64,000 bases of DNA from UBA3937 sp050951585. Its GTDB lineage: Bacteria; Bacillota; Peptococcia; DRI-13; DTU073. Position numbers and translations under genes: made by a program. The notes under the pieces were generated by a model, which did not search any database, was not told the origin of the DNA, and was given only the letters and a program-made list of their open reading frames with translations. Positions 51,206 to 59,201 of this stretch are shown here, piece by piece. Location: NCBI GenBank assembly GCA_050951585.1, contig JBMNJI010000006.1, forward strand, positions 186,001 through 250,000. Reading direction: 5' to 3'. Positions within the stretch are counted from its first letter, which is position 1. Every line of letters begins with the position of its first letter.

Positions 51206-52525
51206 TCAAGCTTGTGTTAATTCGGCTTTTAAAACCCAGGTTTGCGCAGTATTGATCTTGACCGTGCAGAATTTCCCGATTAAATCCGGTGTTCCGGGGA
51301 AAAGCACTGTTTTATTTGTATTGGTTCGGCCTTCCAGGATGGCTTGATTTTTTTTACTGGCTCCTTCCACCAGGACCTCCACAACTTGTCCGACCAGAGC
51401 CTGGTTTTTCGAGAGACTAATTTCATTTTGGACCGTCATTAATCTCTGTAAACGTTCTTTTTTTAAGGCCAGGGGTATCTGTTCCTTCATCTGTGCTGCC
51501 GGTGTTCCCGAACGAGGGGAATAAAGGAAAGTAAACGCTGAATCAAACCGTGCTTTTTGCACCAGGTCAAGGGTATCCTGAAAATCTGCTTCTGTTTCGC
51601 CCGGGAAGCCCACAATGAGATCTGTGGTAATACTGGCGTGCGGCATCTGCTGCTGAATCGTTTCAATAATGGCCAAATATTCCTCCCGGGTATAACCCCG
51701 GTTCATTCGCCGTAAAATATGGTTACTGCCGGATTGCACCGGTAAATGGAAGTGCGGACAGACCTTTTTTAAACCGGCGATTTCGTACACCAGTTCTTTC
51801 TGAAAATCGCGCGGGTGGGAAGTCAGATAACGGATGCGTTTTAATTTGGGAAGATCATTCACTCGCCTTAAAAGTTCGCCAAAAGAGCAGGCATCGTCCA
51901 GGTTTTTCCCATACGCATTCACATTTTGCCCCAGTAAAAGGACCTCCACTACTCCTTCCTCGGTCAACTGACGGATTTCGGTCAGGATATTCTCCGGCTT
52001 GCGGCTCTTTTCCCGTCCACGCACATAAGGAACGATACAATAAGTACAAAAATTATTACAGCCATATGTAATATTGATTAAGGCTTTAAAAGGGTACTGG
52101 CGGTATGCGGGCAGTCCCTCCACAATCTCAGCCGTGTCCGGCAGGACAGAAACTTGTGCTTGCTTTGTTTTTTGAATGTTGGTAATTAGTTCCGGTAATT
52201 GCCGAATATTATGCGTGCCGAAGATTAAATCCACATGCGGAGCCCGCTGACGAATTTTTTCCGTAATTCCCTCCTGTTGCACCATACAACCGCAGATGCC
52301 GATAATTAAATCCGGGTTTTGTTCCTTTAAGACTTTTAGCTCTCCCACTTGGCTCAATACTTTATTTTCGGCTTTTTCCCTGACACAGCAGGTATTAAAT
52401 ATATGGATATCCGCCTCAACCGGTTGATCAGTCTGCTCATAGCCCATGTTTTGCAGTAAGCCCGCAATAGTTTCCGAATCCCTTTCATTTGCCTGGCAAC
52501 CAAAGGTGGTAATGAAAAATTTCAT
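51206..52525 (-). CDS. miaB: tRNA-2-methylthio-N6-dimethylallyladenosine synthase MiaB
   Basis: MiaB is a radical SAM methylthiotransferase acting on i6A37, the product of MiaA. It has 439 residues. The N-terminal UPF0004 domain has cluster Cys10 (TTFGCQANERD), Cys46 (FNTCCVRE) and Cys80 (GICGCM). The radical SAM triad is CNNFCTYC (about 155-162), followed by the C-terminal TRAM domain. GAGGGATC precedes the ATG. It heads the miaB-mutS-mutL-miaA-hfq-spoVK cluster. Confidence 0.97.
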   Translation of the reverse strand: MKFFITTFGCQANERDSETIAGLLQNMGYEQTDQPVEADIHIFNTCCVREKAENKVLSQVGELKVLKEQNPDLIIGICGCMVQQEGITEKIRQRAPHVDLIFGTHNIRQLPELITNIQKTKQAQVSVLPDTAEIVEGLPAYRQYPFKALINITYGCNNFCTYCIVPYVRGREKSRKPENILTEIRQLTEEGVVEVLLLGQNVNAYGKNLDDACSFGELLRRVNDLPKLKRIRYLTSHPRDFQKELVYEIAGLKKVCPHFHLPVQSGSNHILRRMNRGYTREEYLAIIETIQQQMPHASITTDLIVGFPGETEADFQDTLDLVQKARFDSAFTFLYSPRSGTPAAQMKEQIPLALKKERLQRLMTVQNEISLSKNQALVGQVVEVLVEGASKKNQAILEGRTNTNKTVLFPGTPDLIGKFCTVKINTAQTWVLKAELTQA

Positions 52526-52558
52526 TAATTAGATCCCTCACTCTAAAGAAGCATAATC

Positions 52559-52573
52559 CCTTATATTATACCA
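52559..52573 (-). promoter_or_regulatory. possible extended -10 promoter of miaB
   Basis: Minus strand TGGTATAAT (complement of 52565-52573) lies about 40 bases before the miaB ATG. It has the TG-n-TATAAT form, but no good -35 is seen. Confidence 0.45.
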
Positions 52574-52580
52574 TACCAAA

Positions 52581-53441
52581 TTAATTATATAATAATCGCT
52601 TTATTTGTGGCAGTAATTTTACCGTGGCCTCGTAACCGCTTTTGATGATGTAATCTATTTTCTGAAAATCACCTTGTTGGACATATTTTATTTTCGGGCT
52701 GATAATAATATCCGCGGATTGAATACTCGGCCTGGTTATTTGATAGATCATCAAGTCGATGGATTGTAAGGAGATTTCCAGAATATCGTCAACCCCCGGC
52801 ACCGGGTTACCGTTATAGCTTAGGTTTACGGCAATCACTTTCTGTGCGCCCATGAGGCGCGTTATCTCCACCGGTAGATTGGCTCTGATGCCGCCATCGA
52901 CCAATCGCATTTTTTTGATTATTTTGGGTTGCAAGATTCCGGGGATGGCAATACTGGCCCTGATCGCTTCCGCTAAGCGTGCATCATGAAGAAAGACGTA
53001 ATCATCACTCGATAGTAACGGAGTTGCTAAAGAGGAGAAAACAACAAGTTTACTGTTATTAATGTCAACAGCGGTGATGGCAAGTGGCATCTGCACTTCA
53101 CTAATTTTAATCCCCTTGGTTAAATGGCAAAAATAATGTTCCAGATATTCTCCCTTGATCAGTCCGCTGATGGTGGGTTTTCCTGCGATAAATAAATTGA
53201 TGACGGAGGATATGATGCCGGCATAATCAATATCATAACACCTTCTGGATAATCTTCGTGCAATAAGGTGCATTTCTTCCGGGGTATAACCATAGGCATA
53301 GAGCCCGGCTACGATCGAGCCGGCGCTTGTACCGGAGATAAATGCCGGTTTGATCCCCGCTTCATGCAAGGCTTGTAACACACCGATATGGGCTCCTCCA
53401 CGCACGCCGCCACCTGAAAGAACAAGTCCAAGGCTCAGCAT
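52581..53441 (-). CDS. patatin-like phospholipase (RssA/YlbK type)
   Basis: A 286-residue serine lipid hydrolase. It shows the oxyanion-hole motif GLVLSGGGVRGGAHIGVL (residues 5-22), the nucleophile elbow GTSAGS (about 38-43) and the catalytic Asp in DGGIRANLP (about 178). No signal peptide is present, so it is cytoplasmic or membrane-associated. Substrates of this bacterial branch are unknown, probably phospholipids. GAGGGAG precedes the ATG. It is divergent from the L,D-transpeptidase at 53623. Confidence 0.93.
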   Translation of the reverse strand: MLSLGLVLSGGGVRGGAHIGVLQALHEAGIKPAFISGTSAGSIVAGLYAYGYTPEEMHLIARRLSRRCYDIDYAGIISSVINLFIAGKPTISGLIKGEYLEHYFCHLTKGIKISEVQMPLAITAVDINNSKLVVFSSLATPLLSSDDYVFLHDARLAEAIRASIAIPGILQPKIIKKMRLVDGGIRANLPVEITRLMGAQKVIAVNLSYNGNPVPGVDDILEISLQSIDLMIYQITRPSIQSADIIISPKIKYVQQGDFQKIDYIIKSGYEATVKLLPQIKRLLYN

Positions 53442-53622
53442 CTCTCTGCTCCCTCTTTCTTCTTCAACATCGTATTACACTATATGAAAAAGAGTGGAGA
53501 GAACGTGTTACCCAATGAGCGAAGATTTGATGGGAAATAATAGTATAGTATGAACTTGCTGGTTTGTGGGAAAATAAATGTTGATAGCTAAAAAAATAAA
53601 GAGAGCTGAGAAAGGAATAAAG

Positions 53623-54531
53623 ATGACTCGAGCTACTTATTCGCTTATATTATTCTTTTTTCTGATCTTTTGTCCTCATGATGTCTCTGCCGTAAACAAT
53701 TATTGTCCTGACTTTTCCGATCAGGAACTCTCTATGGACGAAGTACAGCTGGCTCTTTCCATCCTTGGTTATTATGAGGGACAGATTACCGGACAGTATG
53801 ATGAAAAGACAATTAAGGCGATTAAAAGATTTCAAAGTGAGCTTGGCTTAGCTGTAGACGGATTAGTAAAATATCATCTCTGGGTGAAACTCGCACAAAT
53901 GATCGAAAGCAAAGAAATTAAAACAAGCGCCCCGAAATTATCTCCGCCCAGCGGAGAGGTCAGTATTGTGATTGATGTCTTCCGCCGCAAACTAATCGTG
54001 ATGAACGACCAACATCCTTATGCCCAATTTCCGATTGCCATTGGTAAATCCGATACCCCCTCTCCCCTTGGACACTGGAAAATAGTGAACAAATCGGTTA
54101 ATTGGGGAAATGGCTTTGGGACCAGATGGATGGGTTTAAATGTACCATGGGGAGTCTATGGTATTCATGGGACAAACAAGCCCTGGTCGATTGGTTCATT
54201 AGCTAGTCACGGTTGTTTCCGGATGTTTAATAAAGATGTGGAAACAATTTATCCATGGATTAAACACGGAACAAATGTTTTTGTACTTGGCAACCCTTTC
54301 AGTTACATGTCAGGTGGTATCCAAAAACTGCATGTGGGTATGAAATCCCCTGCAGTAACCTATATTCAGGAAAAACTTATCTTGAAAGGCTTTTATCAAG
54401 GAGCGGCTGACGGCTTATTTGGTCCGGGCACGGAGCAAGCCGTCAAAAAACTGCAAGAGTACAATCAGCTTACGCAAAACGGACAAGTCGGCTATCAGGA
54501 ATATGAAGCTTTAGGAATTATGCTGAAATAA
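53623..54531 (+). CDS. L,D-transpeptidase with two peptidoglycan-binding domains
   Basis: ATG 53623 follows AAAGGA at 6 bases and begins with a good signal peptide (to about Ala24); the ATG at 53578 would bury that signal behind 15 charged residues. The 302 residues hold a PG-binding-1 domain (about 37-80), a YkuD catalytic domain (about 105-222) with GIHGTNKPWSIG and SHGCFR (catalytic Cys), and a second PG-binding-1 domain (about 240-300). Such enzymes form 3-3 cross-links or attach proteins to the wall; in spore formers many act in cortex or coat assembly. Confidence 0.93.
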   Translation: MTRATYSLILFFFLIFCPHDVSAVNNYCPDFSDQELSMDEVQLALSILGYYEGQITGQYDEKTIKAIKRFQSELGLAVDGLVKYHLWVKLAQMIESKEIKTSAPKLSPPSGEVSIVIDVFRRKLIVMNDQHPYAQFPIAIGKSDTPSPLGHWKIVNKSVNWGNGFGTRWMGLNVPWGVYGIHGTNKPWSIGSLASHGCFRMFNKDVETIYPWIKHGTNVFVLGNPFSYMSGGIQKLHVGMKSPAVTYIQEKLILKGFYQGAADGLFGPGTEQAVKKLQEYNQLTQNGQVGYQEYEALGIMLK

Positions 54532-54536
54532 GCAGG

Positions 54537-54569
54537 AAAAAAATAAGCCCGGGCAGTTCTGCCTAGGCT
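54537..54569 (-). terminator. terminator of the decarboxylase gene
   Basis: Outer AGCC/GGCT and inner GGCAG/CTGCC arms (54546-54569) form a hairpin that includes the decarboxylase stop codon. On the minus strand it is followed by TATTTTTTT. Confidence 0.8.
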
Positions 54570-56071
54570 AGACTTAATGGATAATTTGTTTGTTGCTCAA
54601 CATGCACTCGTTGTTGCAAGACCTTGATTACTTTCACTTCATGATCCTCTGTTCCCTGTATTTCCGCTTTTTCCTTCCTTAAGATATTCACATAATCAAT
54701 GATATCCCGCGTAATTCTCTCTCCGGGGCAAATAATGGGAATACCCGGCGGATAAGCCATAATTAATTCAGCGCTGATCTCCCCTTCCGCCTCATCAAAA
54801 ATGATTGGTCTGGTTTCCCCATAAAACGCCTCCCGAGGTGAAACGACAACTTCCGGAAGCTTGGGTATCGGCAATGAGTATTTAATAACATTTTTGATGT
54901 TTCGGCCATCCGCGATTTTATGCAAGGCATTGATTAGTTTACTGAGGCTTTGCCGGTCATCCGCAAAACTAACCAAAGCCAAAACATTGGATAAATCGGA
55001 AAGCTCAACCTGAATATGATAGACTTTGCGGAGGATTTTTTCCACTTCATATCCGGAAAGCCCAAGACCTCTCACATTAACGACAATTTTGGTCGGATCC
55101 TGAGCGAAACAGCCCGGTTCTCCCCAATATTCATCATCCATTAAATAGAGACCATCAATTTTTTTTATTTCCGAACGGGCCCAGAGCGTTAAATCATACA
55201 TTCTGGAGACCAGTTCTTCCCCATGTTTCGCTAATTGCTGACGCGCAATATCCAAAGAAGCCAACAGGATATACGATGGGCTGGTAGTTTGCGTCAGGTT
55301 AAGGATAGTTTTCACCTTTTTGGGGTTGATCAGATTTCCCTGGTGAAACAAAATAGAACTCTGGGTTAAAGAGCCGCCTAGTTTGTGTATACTGCAGGCG
55401 GACAAATCGGCGCCGGCATCCATGGCCGAAAGCGGCAAACGGGAATCAAACGGTAAATGAGCGCCATGAGCTTCATCAACTATCACCGGTTTGCCAAAGG
55501 CATGGGCAATGTTGACGATTGACTGCAGTTCAGAAGCCATCCCATAGTATGTTGGATTAATCACGAAGACGGCTTTGGCTTCCGGGTTGTTTTGCAAAGC
55601 CAGTGCTACTTTTTCCGGCGTAATCCCCATCGCAATTCCCATGAAATCATCTATTTCCGGCTCAATATAAACTGGCTCGGCACCGCTTAAGATGATACCA
55701 CCAATTGCTGATTTATGCGCATTGCGCGGGATAATTATTTTATCACCCGGTTCACATACACTCATAATCATCGCTTGGATGCCATTGGTTGTACCATTTA
55801 CTAAAAAAAAGGCATTATCCGCACGAAATAATTGCGCGGCAAGTTGTTCGGCTTTTTTAATGACACTAACCGGATTACAGATATTATCGAGATCTTCCAT
55901 ACAAGTCATGTCTAGTTTTAAGCAAGCCGACCCGATGAGTTTTTCTAATTCCGCCGTTCCTTTTCCTTGTTTATGTCCGGGGACATGAAAGGGAATAGTA
56001 CCTTCTTTAGTGTAGTTCACTAATGCTGTGTATAATGGCGTGTCCCATTGTTGTTGTGCGATAATTTCTAT
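54563..56071 (-). CDS. Orn/Lys/Arg-type decarboxylase, apparent non-standard start
   Basis: A PLP fold-type I decarboxylase of the SpeA/YaaO group; it should make a polyamine or diamine precursor, but the substrate cannot be assigned. Features: FHVPGHKQGKG at the N-terminus, NGTTNGIQAM, DEAHGAHLPF and SIHKLGGSLTQ (PLP Lys), and a C-terminal domain. The first standard start, GTG 56020, cuts off the conserved TPLYTAL segment just before FHVPGHK, which is present in frame upstream. Between the TGA before it and that segment there is no ATG, GTG or TTG. AAAGGCGGTG (56089-56080) lies 8 bases before ATA 56071, with ATT 56065 and ATC 56062 next. Confidence 0.92.
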   Translation of the reverse strand: MEIIAQQQWDTPLYTALVNYTKEGTIPFHVPGHKQGKGTAELEKLIGSACLKLDMTCMEDLDNICNPVSVIKKAEQLAAQLFRADNAFFLVNGTTNGIQAMIMSVCEPGDKIIIPRNAHKSAIGGIILSGAEPVYIEPEIDDFMGIAMGITPEKVALALQNNPEAKAVFVINPTYYGMASELQSIVNIAHAFGKPVIVDEAHGAHLPFDSRLPLSAMDAGADLSACSIHKLGGSLTQSSILFHQGNLINPKKVKTILNLTQTTSPSYILLASLDIARQQLAKHGEELVSRMYDLTLWARSEIKKIDGLYLMDDEYWGEPGCFAQDPTKIVVNVRGLGLSGYEVEKILRKVYHIQVELSDLSNVLALVSFADDRQSLSKLINALHKIADGRNIKNVIKYSLPIPKLPEVVVSPREAFYGETRPIIFDEAEGEISAELIMAYPPGIPIICPGERITRDIIDYVNILRKEKAEIQGTEDHEVKVIKVLQQRVHVEQQTNYPLSLA

Positions 56072-56219
56072 TTTAGTAGCACCGCCTTTCTGAAAATTAT
56101 TTCTGGATTTGTTATATCACGTTTTTAAATTTGATAATAACGAAATAATTTAACCATATTTTTATCTTAGATGCAATATCTTTTTTGAAATAATTCTATG
56201 GACGAAAAGAGGCAAGGCA

Positions 56220-57245
56220 ATGGTTAGGAGGCATTTGCATAGCACGAGAGATCTAGGGATAGATCTTGGAACTTCAAATACTATTATTTATGTGAAGGGT
56301 AAGGGAATAATCAGTAATGAAGCATCGGTTGTGTCATTTGATCCAATCACGGGAGAATTGTTTGCCGCGGGAGTAAAAGCGGAGAAAATGATTGGGCGAA
56401 CCCATCGAAAAATTAGCGCCATCAAACCGATTAAAAATGGCATTATCGACGATTTCGAGGCGACCAAGGAGATGCTAAAATTCTTTATCAACCGGTCCTT
56501 TAAAGGACAACCATTAGTGAAGCCAAACGTTTTAATCAGCTCTCCCATGGGCATTACGCAAATCGAAAAGCGAGCTATTCTCGAAGTCTGCAAACAAGCC
56601 GGAGCTCAAGATGTTGCGTTGATTATAGAACCGGTAGCGGCTGCCCTCGGGGCAAATTTACCTGTGGAAGAACCCCACGGCAATATGGTGGTTAACATCG
56701 GCGGAGGCACTTCAGAAGTGGCAATTATCTCTTTAGGCGGTATTGTGGTCGGGAGAACTTTACGGTCCGGTGGAAATGCTTTAAATCAGGCGATTATCAG
56801 AGGAGTAAGGAAAGCGCACAACCTGGAGATTGGCGAACAAACAGCCGAAGAGATGAAAAAAATAGCCGGATACGCGATAGCCCCTCCTGCTGAGAAAAAA
56901 TATGTTCTGAAAGGGAAAAATATCGCGACCGGTTTGCCGACGATTCTCGAAATCGAATTAAAAGAGCTGACGGAATTTTTTATAGAGCCACTTCGTGCTC
57001 TTGTTGATACTATTGCTAATACTTTAGAAAAAACCCCTCCGGAGTTAGCCTCGGATATTTTGCAGATGGGGATAACCCTTGTCGGCGGTGGTGCTCTGCT
57101 CAAAAATCTTGATAAGCTAATTTCTACAAAAAGTAAAGTACCTATTCATCTCGCCGCAGATCCACTAAATGCTGTGGCGTTAGGTATAGGTAAGGTTATC
57201 GAGGATAAAAATCTTTATCAAAAACTCATTATGGCTCAATTGTAA
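56220..57245 (+). CDS. mbl: MreB/Mbl-family actin-like protein
   Basis: A bacterial actin homologue that guides lateral wall synthesis. The 341 residues show the actin fold: phosphate-1 LGIDLGTSNTIIY (about 12-24), phosphate-2 NIGGGTSEVAII (about 160-171) and adenosine GGGALLKNL (about 288-296). It stands alone rather than with mreC/mreD, as Mbl or MreBH do; which paralogue it is cannot be settled. The N-terminus has about ten extra basic residues (VRRHLHSTRD) that may aid membrane contact. It overlaps hisC by 17 bases, tail to tail. Confidence 0.93.
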   Translation: MVRRHLHSTRDLGIDLGTSNTIIYVKGKGIISNEASVVSFDPITGELFAAGVKAEKMIGRTHRKISAIKPIKNGIIDDFEATKEMLKFFINRSFKGQPLVKPNVLISSPMGITQIEKRAILEVCKQAGAQDVALIIEPVAAALGANLPVEEPHGNMVVNIGGGTSEVAIISLGGIVVGRTLRSGGNALNQAIIRGVRKAHNLEIGEQTAEEMKKIAGYAIAPPAEKKYVLKGKNIATGLPTILEIELKELTEFFIEPLRALVDTIANTLEKTPPELASDILQMGITLVGGGALLKNLDKLISTKSKVPIHLAADPLNAVALGIGKVIEDKNLYQKLIMAQL

Positions 57246-58311
57246 GCATTATTTTCGTCAGAGTATCAAAAAAGTCTTGCATCAGTGTCGCTGGACCAAT
57301 TGTAATTCTAAACCCGTCCGGTATCCCAAAAGAGGCCGTATGGCGTACTAATAAACCGTCCTTAAGCAGAAGTTCAACAATTAATTCAGTCTCTTTATGT
57401 TGAGCCAGTAAAAAGTTTGCTTGTGATGGTAAGACATTAAAGCCGAGCCCACATAATTGCGCTATGACCTTTTCTCGTTCGCGGACTGTTTCCTGAATCA
57501 CTTTGTGAAGGTATTCCTCGTCTTGCCACGCTATTGCCGCGGCAAATTGCGCAATTGTATTGATATTATAAGGCTGTCTGACTTTTTCCAGTTCCTTGAT
57601 CAGTTTCGGCGCTGCCACGGCATAACCAATCCGCAAGGAAGCCAGGCCATAAACTTTGGAAAATGTCCTCAGCACAAGCAAATTTGGATACCGTTCAATT
57701 AAACCTTTAGCGGCAGGAAAATCTTCATTGGTGGCATATTGGCAATATGCTTCATCCAAAATTACCAGTGTCTGAGCGGGGATTCTCTCCAGAAACAGTT
57801 CCAGGTCTTTTTGTGTAAAATAAGTACCCGTCGGGTTGTTGGGATTACAGAGAAAAACCATTTTTGTTTTACTATGTACGGCTTGGGCAATTTCTGCCAG
57901 CCGAAAAGTTAATTCTTGTTGCGGAATAAACCTCGATAGACCACCGACAATCTGGGTGGCGGAAGCATAAGAGCTGAATGTTGGTACGGGAATCACTACC
58001 TCGTCACCCGGGTTTAAAAAGGTATTTGCCAACAAGAAAATCATTTCATCGGCACCGTTGCCTAAGCAAAAATGCTCCTCTGACAAATGCCATCCTGCGG
58101 CAAGCAGGTTTTTTAATTCTTGTGCTGCTCCATCTGGATAGTAGTTTAGCAGTGGACAGGATTGCTGCAGAGCATCATAAACCTTCGGAGACGGGCCCCA
58201 GAGGCTTTCGTTTGCTGATAATTTGATGATCCTTTTCCCTATTTTTTGGGCTAATTGCTCCGTAGTTAAGCCGGGGTCATAGGGTGTTAAATCCCTGATT
58301 GTCTTCTGCAT
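57229..58311 (-). CDS. hisC: histidinol-phosphate aminotransferase HisC
   Basis: HisC transaminates imidazole-acetol phosphate to histidinol phosphate; many also serve Tyr and Phe synthesis. The 360 residues are PLP fold type I with SANESLWGPSPKV (about 33-45), YYPDGAAQELK, CNPNNPTGTY (about 155), DEAYCQY (about 186) and RTFSKVYGLASLRIGY (PLP Lys about 219). GGAGG lies about 10 bases before the ATG. No other his genes are nearby. It could in principle act as an aromatic aminotransferase with the distant aroH. Confidence 0.92.
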   Translation of the reverse strand: MQKTIRDLTPYDPGLTTEQLAQKIGKRIIKLSANESLWGPSPKVYDALQQSCPLLNYYPDGAAQELKNLLAAGWHLSEEHFCLGNGADEMIFLLANTFLNPGDEVVIPVPTFSSYASATQIVGGLSRFIPQQELTFRLAEIAQAVHSKTKMVFLCNPNNPTGTYFTQKDLELFLERIPAQTLVILDEAYCQYATNEDFPAAKGLIERYPNLLVLRTFSKVYGLASLRIGYAVAAPKLIKELEKVRQPYNINTIAQFAAAIAWQDEEYLHKVIQETVREREKVIAQLCGLGFNVLPSQANFLLAQHKETELIVELLLKDGLLVRHTASFGIPDGFRITIGPATLMQDFFDTLTKIMLTIEP

Positions 58312-58347
58312 GAAACCAATGCCTCCTAGATATGTTAGGTTTATTCC

Positions 58348-59133
58348 TTATTCATCTTCTTTATGAATCTGAAAGCCGCGGTGATCAATGTCATATTTTC
58401 CTTTGTATAGTAATTCCGAGATTGGGACAACCGTATACCCTTCCTTTTTCAGGTATGTCAAGATAGAAACAAGAGCCTCCGGGGTGTTTGTTCCGTCATT
58501 ATGAAAGAGCACAATAGCTCCGGGATGAATTTTCGTCGTCACTCTTTGGAAAATTTTTTCCGCCGTAAGATTTTGCCAGTCTAAGGAATCAACACTCCAT
58601 TGGATGGGTATAAACCCTAGCTGTTCGGCCGTATTAATCACCAGATTATTGTAGGCTCCGAACGGCGGTCGAAATAAGGTTGGCGTATAATTCGTTGTTT
58701 GAAAGATCAACTCGGCATTGCCTAGTAATTCTTCTTTAATTTTACTTTCGGACAGCTCGGTTAAGTTGGGGTGATTAGCACTATGCAAACCGATCTCATG
58801 TCCTTTTTCCTTAATCTCTTGTGATAATTCCGGGTATTGTTTGACCCAAATGTTCGTCAGAAAAAATGTCGTCTTGATGCCATATTCATCAAGGATTTGC
58901 AATATTTTCGGCGTACGTGTATTTCCCCAGGTGGCATCAAAAGAGATGGCCACTTTTTTTTCCGATGTATCTACCGCATAAATTGGTAAGCGTTTATTGC
59001 CCGCCAGTACACTAATTACCTCATGTGCCGCCTCTTTTAGAGGGATCGGAAAGATGGCAAATGTCGCTGCTATAATAACCAAAAACAAGAATACACGGGC
59101 CATTTTATTTTTCGATAAATAAATAATCGCAAT
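58348..59133 (-). CDS. pdaB: PdaB-like polysaccharide deacetylase, apparent ATT start
   Basis: A NodB-domain deacetylase of the sporulation PdaB type: a membrane anchor, then catalytic motifs ISFDATWG (about residue 65), HSANHPNLTELS (about 123), RPPFGAYNN (about 160) and HPGAIVLFHNDGTN near the end. The ATG at 59103 has no SD site. AAAAGGGGGAG (complement of 59140-59150) instead points to a run of ATT codons (59139, 59136, 59133). Starting at ATT 59133 adds IAIIYLSKNK before the hydrophobic anchor. The exact codon is uncertain. It probably acts on peptidoglycan of the forming spore. Confidence 0.88.
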   Translation of the reverse strand: MAIIYLSKNKMARVFLFLVIIAATFAIFPIPLKEAAHEVISVLAGNKRLPIYAVDTSEKKVAISFDATWGNTRTPKILQILDEYGIKTTFFLTNIWVKQYPELSQEIKEKGHEIGLHSANHPNLTELSESKIKEELLGNAELIFQTTNYTPTLFRPPFGAYNNLVINTAEQLGFIPIQWSVDSLDWQNLTAEKIFQRVTTKIHPGAIVLFHNDGTNTPEALVSILTYLKKEGYTVVPISELLYKGKYDIDHRGFQIHKEDE

Positions 59134-59201
59134 AATAATCTCCCCCTTTTCCTTTTTATTAATTACTATTCAGAAAAGGGGGCGGATATTAAAAATACTT
59201 A

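Noticed and set aside
57229..58311. Threonine-phosphate decarboxylase CobD instead of HisC
   Set aside because: The SANESLWGPSP and SKVYGLASLRIGY motifs fit HisC better, and the gene is separated from the cob genes by pdaB and guaB.
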